Source: Streptomyces sp. SID9727 (GTDB taxonomy: Bacteria > Actinomycetota > Actinomycetes > Streptomycetales > Streptomycetaceae). Taken from it: a stretch of 49,681 nucleotides of DNA. The DNA lies in contig NZ_JAAGNI010000388.1 in assembly GCF_010550605.1 (NCBI RefSeq), positions 1-49,681 of the forward strand. The letters are read 5' to 3'. The first letter of the stretch is position 1. The number at the start of each line of letters is the position of its first letter. Below the pieces are notes generated by a model. That model ran no database searches and was not told where the DNA came from. It saw nothing but the letters and a program-made list of their open reading frames with translations. The position numbers and the translations under genes were made by a program. Positions 40,452 to 48,292 of the stretch are shown one piece after another.

Positions 40452-41563
40452 GCCGACACCTCCTGCTGGTCGGAGTTACGGGCGGCCTGTGCGGCGAGTT
40501 CCGCGCCGACCTTGCTCTGCTGGCGCTTGAGTCCGTAGCGGCGGACGACTTCGTAGGCGATGACGACGCACAGGACGATGACGCCCTGGATCACGCCGAC
40601 GATCTCCTTGTCGTACCCCTCGAACTCCAGCTTTCCGGTGCCGCGCTCCAGGAAGCCCCAGAGCAGCGCGCCGAGCGCGATGCCGACGGGGTGGTTGCGG
40701 CCGAGGAGGGCGATGGCGATGCCGGTGAAGCCGATGCCGATGGGGAAGTCGCCGCTGAACTCGTGGCTGTCGTTGAGCAGCGTCGGCATGCCGATGAGGC
40801 CGGCGACGGCACCCGAGATGAGCATCGAGGTGATGACCATGCGGCGGACGTTGACGCCGCTGGCCTCGGCGGCGGAGCCGGACTGGCCGACCGTGCGCAG
40901 GTCGAAGCCGAAGCGGGTACGGGAGAGCGTGAACCAGTACGCGATGCCGGCGGCCACGGCGACGACGATGAAGCCCCAGACGGGCGTCGGCGTCGTCGGG
41001 AACTCGAAGAAGTGCGAGGACTCCGGGAGCGGCTTGGTGGAGATCTTGGTGCCGGCCTCGTCGAGGTGGCCGAGGCGGTTCTGCTGGAGGAGGTAGCCGA
41101 TGACCGCGGTCGCGATGGAGTTCAGCATGATCGTCGAGACGACCTCGCTGACGCCCCGGGTGACCTTGAGCAGACCGGCGATGCCGGCCCACATGGCGCC
41201 GACGATCATCGCGGTGAGGATGATCAGCGGGATCTGGAGGGCGCCGGGCAGGGTCAGCGCGCCGCCGAGCGCGGCGGCGAAGAAGGCGGCGAGGCGGTAC
41301 TGCCCGTCGACGCCGATGTTGAAGAGGTTCATCCGGAAGCCGACGGCCACCGCGAGACCCGCGAGGTAGTACGTCGTGGCCTTGTTGAGGATGTAGACCT
41401 GGCTGTCCGACTTCAGGCCGTAGTCGAACATGATGCCGAAGGCGTTGAACGGCTCCTTGCCGGTGGCGGCGAGCACGAGCGCCGTCACCAGGAAGGCGAC
41501 CACGATCGCGAGTACGGGGGCCGCGATCCCCAGGAGCAGCCGCTCCTTGTCGATCTTCTTCAT
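40448..41563 (-). CDS. nucleoside ABC transporter permease (NupP-like)
   Basis: 371 aa from ATG at 41563, ATGA overlap with the ATPase stop. Around eight to ten membrane segments; YLAGLAVAVGFRMNLFNIGV and RTVGQSGSAAEASGVNVRRM are conserved in YufP/NupP-type permeases. The C-terminal tail is charged (RRYGLKRQQSKVGAELA) and cytoplasmic. The longer open frame upstream lies inside the ATPase gene and is rejected. Confidence 0.9.
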   Translation of the reverse strand: MKKIDKERLLLGIAAPVLAIVVAFLVTALVLAATGKEPFNAFGIMFDYGLKSDSQVYILNKATTYYLAGLAVAVGFRMNLFNIGVDGQYRLAAFFAAALGGALTLPGALQIPLIILTAMIVGAMWAGIAGLLKVTRGVSEVVSTIMLNSIATAVIGYLLQQNRLGHLDEAGTKISTKPLPESSHFFEFPTTPTPVWGFIVVAVAAGIAYWFTLSRTRFGFDLRTVGQSGSAAEASGVNVRRMVITSMLISGAVAGLIGMPTLLNDSHEFSGDFPIGIGFTGIAIALLGRNHPVGIALGALLWGFLERGTGKLEFEGYDKEIVGVIQGVIVLCVVIAYEVVRRYGLKRQQSKVGAELAAQAARNSDQQEVSA

Positions 41564-43176
41564 CGGTCCTCTCCCCCTTCGCGGGGGTCGGTGTCGTCGT
41601 CCGTGGCGGGCGCGGCGGGCGCCTCGCCCTCCTCCGGCGCTTCCAGGTGGCCGCTGGCCGCGCCGGTCATCGCCGAGCCCAGCTCCTCGGGGGTGATGGC
41701 CGCGGGGTCGGCGTCCGCGACCAGACGGCCGCGGTACATGACGCGCAGGGTGTCGGAGAGCCCGATCAGCTCGTCCAGGTCGGCGGAGATCAGCAGGACC
41801 GCCAGGCCCTCGCCGCGGGCCTCGCGGATCTGGTCCCAGATCTGGGCCTGGGCACCGACGTCCACGCCCCGGGTGGGGTGCGCGGCGATCAGGAGCTTGG
41901 GCGCGTGGCTCATCTCGCGGCCGACGATCAGCTTCTGCTGGTTGCCGCCGGAGAGGGAGGCCGCGGTGACGTCGATCCCGGGGGTGCGGACGTCGTACTC
42001 GCGCACGATGCGCTCGGTGTCGGTGCGGGCGGCCTTCAGGTCGAGGAAGGCGCCCCGGCTGTTGGGCCGCTCCGTGACGTGGCCGAGGATGCGGTTCTCC
42101 CACAGCGGCGCCTCCAGGAGGAGGCCGTGCCGGTGGCGGTCCTCGGGGATGACGGCCATGCCGCCCTCGCGGCGCTTGCGGGTCGGCGTACGGGTGATGT
42201 CCGCGTCGTCCAGGGTGAGGGTGCCCTCGTCCGGGGTGCGCATGCCCATGATCGCGTCGACCAGTTCGGACTGGCCGTTGCCCTCCACGCCGGCGATGCC
42301 CAGGACCTCGCCCTTGTGGATGGTGAAGGTGATGCCGTCGAGCACGGCGCGCACGGCGCCGTCCGGGTCGGTCGCGGTGAGCCGCAGGCCGTCCACGGTG
42401 AGCATGGGCGTGTCGGTGACCGTGGACTCGCGGGTCTCCGGGGACGGCAGCTCGCTGCCGACCATCAGCTCGGCGAGCTGCTTGGTCGTGGTGTTCCGGG
42501 GGTCGGCGGTGCCCACGGTGGTGCCGCGCCGGATGACCGTGATCTCGTCGGCGACCGACAGGACCTCGCCCAGCTTGTGCGAGATGAAGATGACGGTCAG
42601 GCCCTCGGCCTTGAGCTCCCGCAGGTTGTCGAAGAGCGCGTCGACCTCCTGGGGCACGAGGACGGCGGTCGGCTCGTCGAGGATCAGGGTGCGGGCGCCC
42701 CGGTAGAGGACCTTGAGGATCTCCACGCGCTGGCGGTCGGCGACCCCGAGGTCCTCGACCATGGCGTCCGGGCGGACACCGAGGCCGTAGGCGTCGGAGA
42801 TCTCCTTGATCTTGGCGCGGGCCCGGTCGCCGATGCCGTACAGCTTCTCGGAGCCGAGGACGACGTTCTCCAGGACGGTGAGGTAGTCGGCGAGCATGAA
42901 GTGCTGGTGCACCATGCCGATGCCTCGGCCGATGGCGTCGCCCGGGTTGGAGAACACGGCCTGTTCGCCGTCGACCGCGATGGTGCCCTCGTCCGGCTTC
43001 TGCATGCCGTAAAGGATCTTCATCAGAGTGGACTTGCCGGCGCCGTTCTCACCGACGAGGGCGTGGACGGTGCCGCGGCGCACGGTGATGTCGATGTCGT
43101 GGTTGGCCACGACCCCGGGGAACCGCTTGGTGATACCGCGGAGCTCCACGGCGTTGGGACTGCTGGACGCGTTGAT
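41560..43176 (-). CDS. nucleoside ABC transporter ATPase (NupO-like), probable ATC start
   Basis: 538 aa if initiated at ATC 43176-43174, which has AAGGAG (43190-43185) at an 8-nt spacing. No ATG, GTG, TTG or CTG is in frame nearby upstream; GTG at 43149 is 35 nt from the SD and GTG at 43314 lies beyond the operator. Two ABC domains: first with Walker A GENGAGKST and EPTAVLVPQE, second with degenerate GVEGNGQSE, signature LSGGNQQK and AAHPTRGVDVGA, as in sugar/nucleoside (RbsA/NupO) ATPases. It powers import with the two permeases. Confidence 0.88.
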   Translation of the reverse strand: MNASSSPNAVELRGITKRFPGVVANHDIDITVRRGTVHALVGENGAGKSTLMKILYGMQKPDEGTIAVDGEQAVFSNPGDAIGRGIGMVHQHFMLADYLTVLENVVLGSEKLYGIGDRARAKIKEISDAYGLGVRPDAMVEDLGVADRQRVEILKVLYRGARTLILDEPTAVLVPQEVDALFDNLRELKAEGLTVIFISHKLGEVLSVADEITVIRRGTTVGTADPRNTTTKQLAELMVGSELPSPETRESTVTDTPMLTVDGLRLTATDPDGAVRAVLDGITFTIHKGEVLGIAGVEGNGQSELVDAIMGMRTPDEGTLTLDDADITRTPTRKRREGGMAVIPEDRHRHGLLLEAPLWENRILGHVTERPNSRGAFLDLKAARTDTERIVREYDVRTPGIDVTAASLSGGNQQKLIVGREMSHAPKLLIAAHPTRGVDVGAQAQIWDQIREARGEGLAVLLISADLDELIGLSDTLRVMYRGRLVADADPAAITPEELGSAMTGAASGHLEAPEEGEAPAAPATDDDTDPREGGEDR

Positions 43177-43268
43177 GGCGCACTCTCCTTGGCAGGAGCG
43201 GAGGGCGGGGGCGGTGAGGACGGGAAGGCGGGGGTGGAAAACGTATCGCGCCCGGCTGGTTCCAGTCC

Positions 43269-43290
43269 CGACGCTACGCGCGTAGCGTCG
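43269..43290. promoter_or_regulatory. 22-bp palindromic operator upstream of the nucleoside transporter operon
   Basis: The core CTACGCGCGTAG (43274-43285) is extended on both sides to a perfect 22-bp palindrome, the longest match in the window and perhaps the strongest site. It lies 93 bp before the ATC start of the ATPase, between the bmpA terminator and that gene. Confidence 0.8.
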
Positions 43291-43345
43291 CCGAATCGTT
43301 GGCCACCTGATCACAGGTGGCCGCCACCCCGCCGGGGGTACGTGA

Positions 43346-43391
43346 ATCGGGGCCCGGAACGGGCGGCCGAAGCCGCTCGCCGGGCCCCGAT
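43346..43391 (-). terminator. terminator of bmpA
   Basis: 12-bp perfect stem (43346-43357 with 43380-43391) with a 22-nt loop that itself can pair (GCGGC/GCCGC), 10 bp after the bmpA stop. It separates bmpA from the ATPase transcription unit. Confidence 0.8.
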
Positions 43392-43401
43392 CGACGGTGG
43401 A

Positions 43402-44442
43402 TCAGGTCGTGGTCTTGACCGTGATGGTGCCGTCGACGATCTTCTTCTTCGCCTCGTCGAGCTGGGTCTGGATGTCCTTGAGGTGGTCACCCGTGGGGGT
43501 CAGGCTGACGCCGCCCTTGGCCAGCGAGTACGTCTGGGTGCCGGTGACCGGCTTGCCGTCCTTGACGGACTTGACCAGGTCGAAGACGCCGGAGTCGACG
43601 TTCTTGACGACCGAGGTCAGGATCGTGTCCGCGTACTTCGCCAGGGCCGGGTCCTTGGCCTGGTCGGAGTCGACGCCGATGGACCAGGCGCCCTTCTTGC
43701 CGGCGACGGCCTCGATCGAACCGGCGCCCGAGCCGCCCGCGGCGGCGAAGATGACGTCGATGCCCTTGTCGAGCATGCCCTTGGCGGCGGCCTTGCCCTT
43801 GTCGGGGCTGCCGAAGCCGGAGAGGTCCGAGCCGGTGGACAGGTACTGGATCTGCACCGTGGCCTTCGGCTTGGTGTCCAGGACGCCCTGGCGGAAGCCG
43901 GCCGCGAACTTCTTGATCAGCGGAAGGTCGACGCCGCCGATGAAGCCGACCTTGTCGTCCTTGGACTTCAGCGCCGCGGCGACACCGGCGAGGTACGAGC
44001 CCTGCTCCTCGGTGAAGACGATGTTGTCGACGTTCTTCACGTCCGAGACCGAGTCGACCAGGCCGAAGCTGATCTTCGGGTACTTGGGCGCGATCTTGTC
44101 GACCGCCTCCTTGTACGCGAAACCGATCGCGATGACCGGGTTGTAGCCGCCCTCGGCGAGCGACTGGAGGCGCTGGTCGCGGTCGGCCGAGCTCTCACCG
44201 GTCTTGGCGGTGAGCTCCTTCGTCTCGGCGCCGAACTCGGCCTTGGCCTTGTCCAGGCCGCGCGCGGCGGAGTCGTTGAACGAGTTGTCGCCACGGCCGC
44301 CGACGTCGTAGGCCATGCCGATCTTCATCTTGCCGTCGTCCGAGCCGCTGCTCTCGTCGGACGACTCGCCGCACGCGGTGGCGGTGAGTGCGAGGGCCGC
44401 GGTGACGGCGATCGCGGCGCTGATCTTGGATACGCGGCGCAA
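43402..44442 (-). CDS. BmpA-family nucleoside-binding lipoprotein
   Basis: 346 aa from TTG at 44442 with GAAGGAG 7 nt upstream. Lipoprotein signal: RRVSKISAAIAVTAALALTA then Thr-Ala-Cys at about residue 24. The mature protein shows the Bmp/PnrA pattern: IGMAYDVGGRGDNSFNDSAA near the N-terminus, then PVIAIGFAYKEAVDKIA, YLAGVAAALKSK, VGFIGGVDLP and DVIFAAAGGSGAGS. It captures nucleosides outside the membrane for the ABC transporter. It has its own promoter/operator and terminator, allowing more binding protein than transporter. Confidence 0.92.
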   Translation of the reverse strand: MRRVSKISAAIAVTAALALTATACGESSDESSGSDDGKMKIGMAYDVGGRGDNSFNDSAARGLDKAKAEFGAETKELTAKTGESSADRDQRLQSLAEGGYNPVIAIGFAYKEAVDKIAPKYPKISFGLVDSVSDVKNVDNIVFTEEQGSYLAGVAAALKSKDDKVGFIGGVDLPLIKKFAAGFRQGVLDTKPKATVQIQYLSTGSDLSGFGSPDKGKAAAKGMLDKGIDVIFAAAGGSGAGSIEAVAGKKGAWSIGVDSDQAKDPALAKYADTILTSVVKNVDSGVFDLVKSVKDGKPVTGTQTYSLAKGGVSLTPTGDHLKDIQTQLDEAKKKIVDGTITVKTTT

Positions 44443-44502
44443 GGGAAGGCTCCTTCAAACCTGACCGAAGCGCCTCTTCCGGCGCTGGTTTCGCCGCGAT
44501 CG

Positions 44503-44514
44503 TAACGCGCGTAG
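44503..44514. promoter_or_regulatory. degenerate operator TAACGCGCGTAG upstream of bmpA
   Basis: Two mismatches in the left half of the palindrome; the right half ACGCGCGTAG is intact. On the minus strand it lies between a -35-like TTTATC and a -10-like TACGAT (spacing 16). The SD of bmpA is about 45 bp downstream. Confidence 0.6.
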
Positions 44515-44591
44515 ATGTCAGATAAAGCCCTGTACGGAAGCCGTTATCGGATCGTCGCGAACGCGCGCCGAACCCGGCGTGACGTGTCCGG

Positions 44592-45830
44592 TTACGGATG
44601 GTTGACGTGGAGCAACGCGGAGGCGGTGAAGAGCTCCACGCCGACCGCGATCGCTTCCTCGTCGGCGTCGAAGTTGCCCCGGTGGAGGTCGAGACCGCGG
44701 GTGTCCCCGGGGGTACGGACCCCGAGGCGCGCCATGGCTCCCGGAACGCGCTCCAGGTACCAGGAGAAGTCCTCGCCGCCGAGGCTCTGCTCGGTGTCCT
44801 CGATGGCGTACGGTCCCCGGCGCGCGGACATCGCGGCGGCCAGGAGGTCGGTCGCGGCGGCCTCGTTGACGACGGGCGGGACGCCCCGGACGTAGTTGAT
44901 CACCGTCTTGGCGCGGTACATCCCGGCGACCTCGTCGATCGCGGCGTGCACCAGGTCCGGGGCCTCGCGCCACGCCTTGAGGTCCAGGCAGCGGACCGTG
45001 CCGGAGAGCTCCGCGTGCTGCGGGATGACGTTGCAGGCGTGGCCGGTCTCCAGCCGCCCCCAGGTCAGGGCGAGCCCGGCCCGCGCGTCGACCCGGCGGG
45101 CCAGCAGGGCGGGCACCTCGGTGGCGACCTTCGCCGCGGCGGTGACCAGGTCCGTGGTCAGGTGGGGGCGGGCGGTGTGGCCGCCGGGTCCGTCGAGGGA
45201 GAGTTCGAGGCGGTCGCAGGCGGAGGTGATCGCGCCGACCCGGAGCCCGATCCGGCCGACGTCCACCTTCGGGTCGCAGTGGACGCCGATGATCCTGCCG
45301 ACGCCGTCCAGGGCCCCGGACTCGATCGCGTCGGACGCCCCGCCGGGCAGCACCTCCTCGGCGGGCTGGAAGATCAGCCGCACCGGGTTGGGGAGCAGCC
45401 CCTGCCGGTCCAGCTCGGCGAGCACGAGGCCGGCGCCGAGCACGGTGGTGGTGTGGACGTCGTGCCCGCAGGCGTGCGCGCGGTCGGGCACGGTGGAGCG
45501 GTACGGCACGCCGTTCTTGGTGTCCGGGATGGGCAGCGCGTCGATGTCGGCCCGGAGCGCGAGCATCGGCCGCGTGTCCTCCCCGCGCGTCCCGACGTCG
45601 CACATGAGCCCGGTCCCGGAGGCGAGCACCTTCGGCGCGAGCCCGGCCTTCTCCAGCCGGGCCTTGATCACGGCGGTGGTGCGGAACTCCTGGTTGCCCA
45701 GCTCGGGGTGCATGTGGAGGTCTCTGCGGAAGGCGATCAGCTCGGCGCGCAGGGCGTCGGGCAGGGCGCCGGGCAGGCTCTCGTCCCGGGAGGGGCCGGC
45801 TTCGGACTCGGGGCAGATCAACTGGCTCAC
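44592..45830 (-). CDS. M20-family amidohydrolase
   Basis: 412 aa from GTG at 45830; a TTG at 45821 has better spacing to AGAAGG and is a real alternative. M20D peptidase/hippurate-hydrolase type: FRRDLHMHPELGNQEF, LRADIDALPI, HACGHDVHTTTVLGA (metal His and Asp), IFQPAEEVLPGG (catalytic and bridging Glu), VGVHC-like IGVHCDPK, and GGEDFSWYLERVPG near the end. It hydrolyses N-acyl or amide bonds of amino-acid conjugates in the cytoplasm. Specific substrate unknown. No nucleoside-type operator upstream. Confidence 0.9.
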   Translation of the reverse strand: MSQLICPESEAGPSRDESLPGALPDALRAELIAFRRDLHMHPELGNQEFRTTAVIKARLEKAGLAPKVLASGTGLMCDVGTRGEDTRPMLALRADIDALPIPDTKNGVPYRSTVPDRAHACGHDVHTTTVLGAGLVLAELDRQGLLPNPVRLIFQPAEEVLPGGASDAIESGALDGVGRIIGVHCDPKVDVGRIGLRVGAITSACDRLELSLDGPGGHTARPHLTTDLVTAAAKVATEVPALLARRVDARAGLALTWGRLETGHACNVIPQHAELSGTVRCLDLKAWREAPDLVHAAIDEVAGMYRAKTVINYVRGVPPVVNEAAATDLLAAAMSARRGPYAIEDTEQSLGGEDFSWYLERVPGAMARLGVRTPGDTRGLDLHRGNFDADEEAIAVGVELFTASALLHVNHP

Positions 45831-46001
45831 CTTCTGAAGGGTAAGCCCGTTCCCTCCTCAACTGACCATGAAACAAGAAAACTTCAGCCACACAGGCGAA
45901 TGTTTGGCCGCGTCTCGGCGTGTGGGACGCGCACGGGATGGGTACACTCCGGCGCTCGTCGGCGCCTCGGCCGCGGGGTGCCCGTCACCGGGTTCGCCAC
46001 G

Positions 46002-46217
46002 TCACGGCCGACGGGAACCCCCTCGGCTCCGCGGCCCGCGTATCGGGAACAGCGCCGGCCCCACGCAGAGGGCCCCCGCCGCCAGCAGGTCCAGGCTCGC
46101 GGCCATCATGACGGTCCCGGCGAGCGCCGGCAGCGGGGCCGCACCGAGCGCGGACCCGGGAGCCGAGCGTGGCGGCGCAGCACGGCCGGAGGGGATGACC
46201 ATCCTGACCAGAGACAA
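46002..46217 (-). CDS. small hydrophobic protein, TTG start
   Basis: 71 aa from TTG at 46217, preceded by a consensus AGGAGG 8 nt upstream, which is the main support. One membrane segment (ALAGTVMMAASLDLLAAGAL, CVGPALFPI) is flanked by basic ends (RMVIPSGR and RGPRSRGGSRRP). No family recognised. It lies between the glycopolymer operon and the amidohydrolase gene, on the same strand. The opposite-strand frame across this region has no such ribosome-binding site. Confidence 0.5.
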   Translation of the reverse strand: MSLVRMVIPSGRAAPPRSAPGSALGAAPLPALAGTVMMAASLDLLAAGALCVGPALFPIRGPRSRGGSRRP

Positions 46218-46275
46218 GTGGATTCCCTCCTACGACGTGCGGGTCATGCCCGTCTGACCCGGCGCGCCCGTCCCT

Positions 46276-47334
46276 TCACGCCTCCCCCGCTACGGCCGTG
46301 ACGTGCCAGGACGCCAGCCGGTGGACGTCGCGGGCCGTCTCCGTGACGCCGCTCAGGAAGCCCTCGGCGCGCGGGGACGCCCCTTCGTGGAGCCATTCGG
46401 GGGCGATGTCGCAGACCGCGACCTTCACCTCGGTGCCGGCCAGCGCGAGGGGCAGCGTGTGCACCACGGTGGACGGGAAGCTCAGCACCGTACGCCCGAT
46501 GGGGCCGCGGCGGGCGATGAGCTCCAGGGGGAGGTCGGGGCGGACGATCTCCAGGCCGGTGACCGCCTCCAGCGCGTGCAGCTTCTCGGTGGACTCGCGG
46601 CGGTGCGCGAAATAGCGGGTGGCGCCGTGCGTACGGGCCAGGGCGGCGACCGCCTCCAGATAGCGGGCCCGGTCCACCACGCCCGTCTCGACCAGCGAGG
46701 TGCCGACCAGGTCCGCGCCCTTGGTGAGCGACGGCGGACCGAAGCGGGACCGGGTCCAGGAGAAGGTGTTGGGGATGAGGGTGACGCCCGGCGGCGGGAT
46801 CACGGGCATGGCGGTGAACAGTTCGACCTCGCGCGCCGCCGACGGCGTGAACCTGCGCCGCGCGGTGGACGTCACCGGGGCGAGGGCCAGCTCGCGCGGG
46901 CTGAGGCCGCCGCGCCGGTGCCAGCGCACCAGGCGCTCGCCCCGGGTGAGCTGGGCGACGAACTCCATGGTGGCGGTGCCGTCGTCGACCACGGTGAGGC
47001 GGCGGGGGCGTACGAGCGAGAGCAGCAGCTGCACATAGCGCGAGAAGGGGTCGCCGATGACGATGTGGTCGGCGTTGCGGACGAGCCGTGTGAGGGCGCG
47101 CAGCGACTTCAGGGGGGTGCCCGAGTCGCCGCGCGCCTCCTGCCAGCGCACGGTGATGCCCTCGTCGCGGGCCAGCTCCGCCATCCGGCGCAGCTGACCG
47201 CGCGACATCGGGTCGACCGGGGGGAGGACGACGACGGTGATGTCCGTGAGGACGCGCCCGCCGCCTCCCTCGGTGACGGCCCACTCCAGGACGTTCAGGA
47301 GCTGGACCGGGCTCTCGACGAAGGCGAGGTTCAC
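46276..47334 (-). CDS. polysialyltransferase-like glycosyltransferase
   Basis: 352 aa from GTG at 47334, 11 bp after the synthase gene. Resembles the alpha-2,8-polysialyltransferase family: VNLAFVESPVQLLNVLEWAV, DHIVIGDPFSRYVQLLLSL, RRLTVVDDGTATMEF, FAHRRESTEKLHAL and the late Ser/Thr cluster TVLSFPSTVVHTL. Such enzymes add CMP-activated nonulosonic acids to a growing polymer. With the synthase and CMP-synthetase genes upstream it probably builds a wall-linked Kdn- or sialic-type polymer (teichulosonic acid is known in Streptomyces). Last gene of this operon. Confidence 0.78.
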   Translation of the reverse strand: MNLAFVESPVQLLNVLEWAVTEGGGGRVLTDITVVVLPPVDPMSRGQLRRMAELARDEGITVRWQEARGDSGTPLKSLRALTRLVRNADHIVIGDPFSRYVQLLLSLVRPRRLTVVDDGTATMEFVAQLTRGERLVRWHRRGGLSPRELALAPVTSTARRRFTPSAAREVELFTAMPVIPPPGVTLIPNTFSWTRSRFGPPSLTKGADLVGTSLVETGVVDRARYLEAVAALARTHGATRYFAHRRESTEKLHALEAVTGLEIVRPDLPLELIARRGPIGRTVLSFPSTVVHTLPLALAGTEVKVAVCDIAPEWLHEGASPRAEGFLSGVTETARDVHRLASWHVTAVAGEA

Positions 47335-47345
47335 CGGCCGGCCCG

Positions 47346-48281
47346 TCAGACCGCGACCGGCTCGGCGGCCGGGGCCGCCGCGTCGCTCTCCGCCACGACG
47401 CCCGGCACCCGGCGGAGCTTCTTCATCGGGCCGAGCTCGGACTCGTACACCTTCTTGACGCCGTCGCCGAGGGAGGCCTCGATGGTGCGGATGTCGCGGA
47501 CGAGGCGGGACAGCCCCTGCGGCTCGACGGACGCGGCCTGGTCGGAGCCCCACATGGCGCGGTCCAGGGTGATGTGGCGCTCCACGAACGCGGCGCCGAG
47601 GGCGACGGCGGCGAGGGTGGTCTGGAGGCCCGTCTCGTGGCCGCTGTAGCCGATCGGGACGTTGGGGTACTCCTGCTGGAGGGTCTGGATGACGCGCAGG
47701 TTCAGCTCCTCGGCCTTCGCCGGGTACGTGGAGGTGGCGTGGCAGAGCAGGATGTTGTCGGAGCCCAGCACCTCGACGGCGTGCCGGATCTGGCGCGGGG
47801 TGGACATGCCGGTGGAGAGGATCACCGTGCGGCCGGTGGCGCGCAGGGCGCGCAGCAGCTCGTCGTCGGTGAGCGAGGCGGAGGCCACCTTGTGGGCGGG
47901 GACGTCGAACTTCTCCAGGAAGGCGACGGCCTCGGTGTCCCACGGCGACGCGAACCAGTCGATGCCGCGCTCCGCGCAGTGCTCGGAGATGGCCCGGTAC
48001 TCGTCCTCGCCGAACTCGACGCGGTGGCGGTAGTCGATGTAGGTCATGCGGCCCCAGGGGGTGTCGCGCTCGATGTCCCACTGGTCGCGCGGGGTGCAGA
48101 TCTCCGGGGTGCGCTTCTGGAACTTGACGGCGTCGCAGCCGGCCTCGGCGGCCACGTCGATCAGCGCGAGGGCGTTGTCGAGGTCGCCGTTGTGGTTGAT
48201 GCCGATCTCACCCGTGATGTAGACGGGGCTGCCGGGTCCGGCGGTGCGGTTGCCGAGGGTGCGCAGGCGGGAGGTGCTCAT
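47346..48281 (-). CDS. nonulosonic acid synthase (NeuB/Kdn-9-phosphate synthase-like)
   Basis: 311 aa from ATG at 48281. It condenses PEP with a mannose derivative to a nine-carbon sugar acid. TIM-barrel motifs: YITGEIGINHNGDLDNAL, DAVKFQKRTPE, FASPWDTEAV, HKVASASLTD, ILSTGMST, LLCHATSTYPA, IGYSGHETG, ERHITLDRAMWGSDQA. The protein ends after the barrel with an Ala/Pro-rich tail and lacks the C-terminal SAF domain of typical bacterial NeuB. 11 bp separate it from the CMP-synthetase/phosphatase gene. The product could be Kdn, Neu5Ac or a relative. Confidence 0.88.
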   Translation of the reverse strand: MSTSRLRTLGNRTAGPGSPVYITGEIGINHNGDLDNALALIDVAAEAGCDAVKFQKRTPEICTPRDQWDIERDTPWGRMTYIDYRHRVEFGEDEYRAISEHCAERGIDWFASPWDTEAVAFLEKFDVPAHKVASASLTDDELLRALRATGRTVILSTGMSTPRQIRHAVEVLGSDNILLCHATSTYPAKAEELNLRVIQTLQQEYPNVPIGYSGHETGLQTTLAAVALGAAFVERHITLDRAMWGSDQAASVEPQGLSRLVRDIRTIEASLGDGVKKVYESELGPMKKLRRVPGVVAESDAAAPAAEPVAV

Positions 48282-48292
48282 GAGGGTGTTCC

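Noticed and set aside
45868..46257. Plus-strand frame of 129 codons beside the amidohydrolase
   Set aside because: No ribosome-binding site, composition is biased, and it runs opposite to the TTG gene that has a consensus SD.
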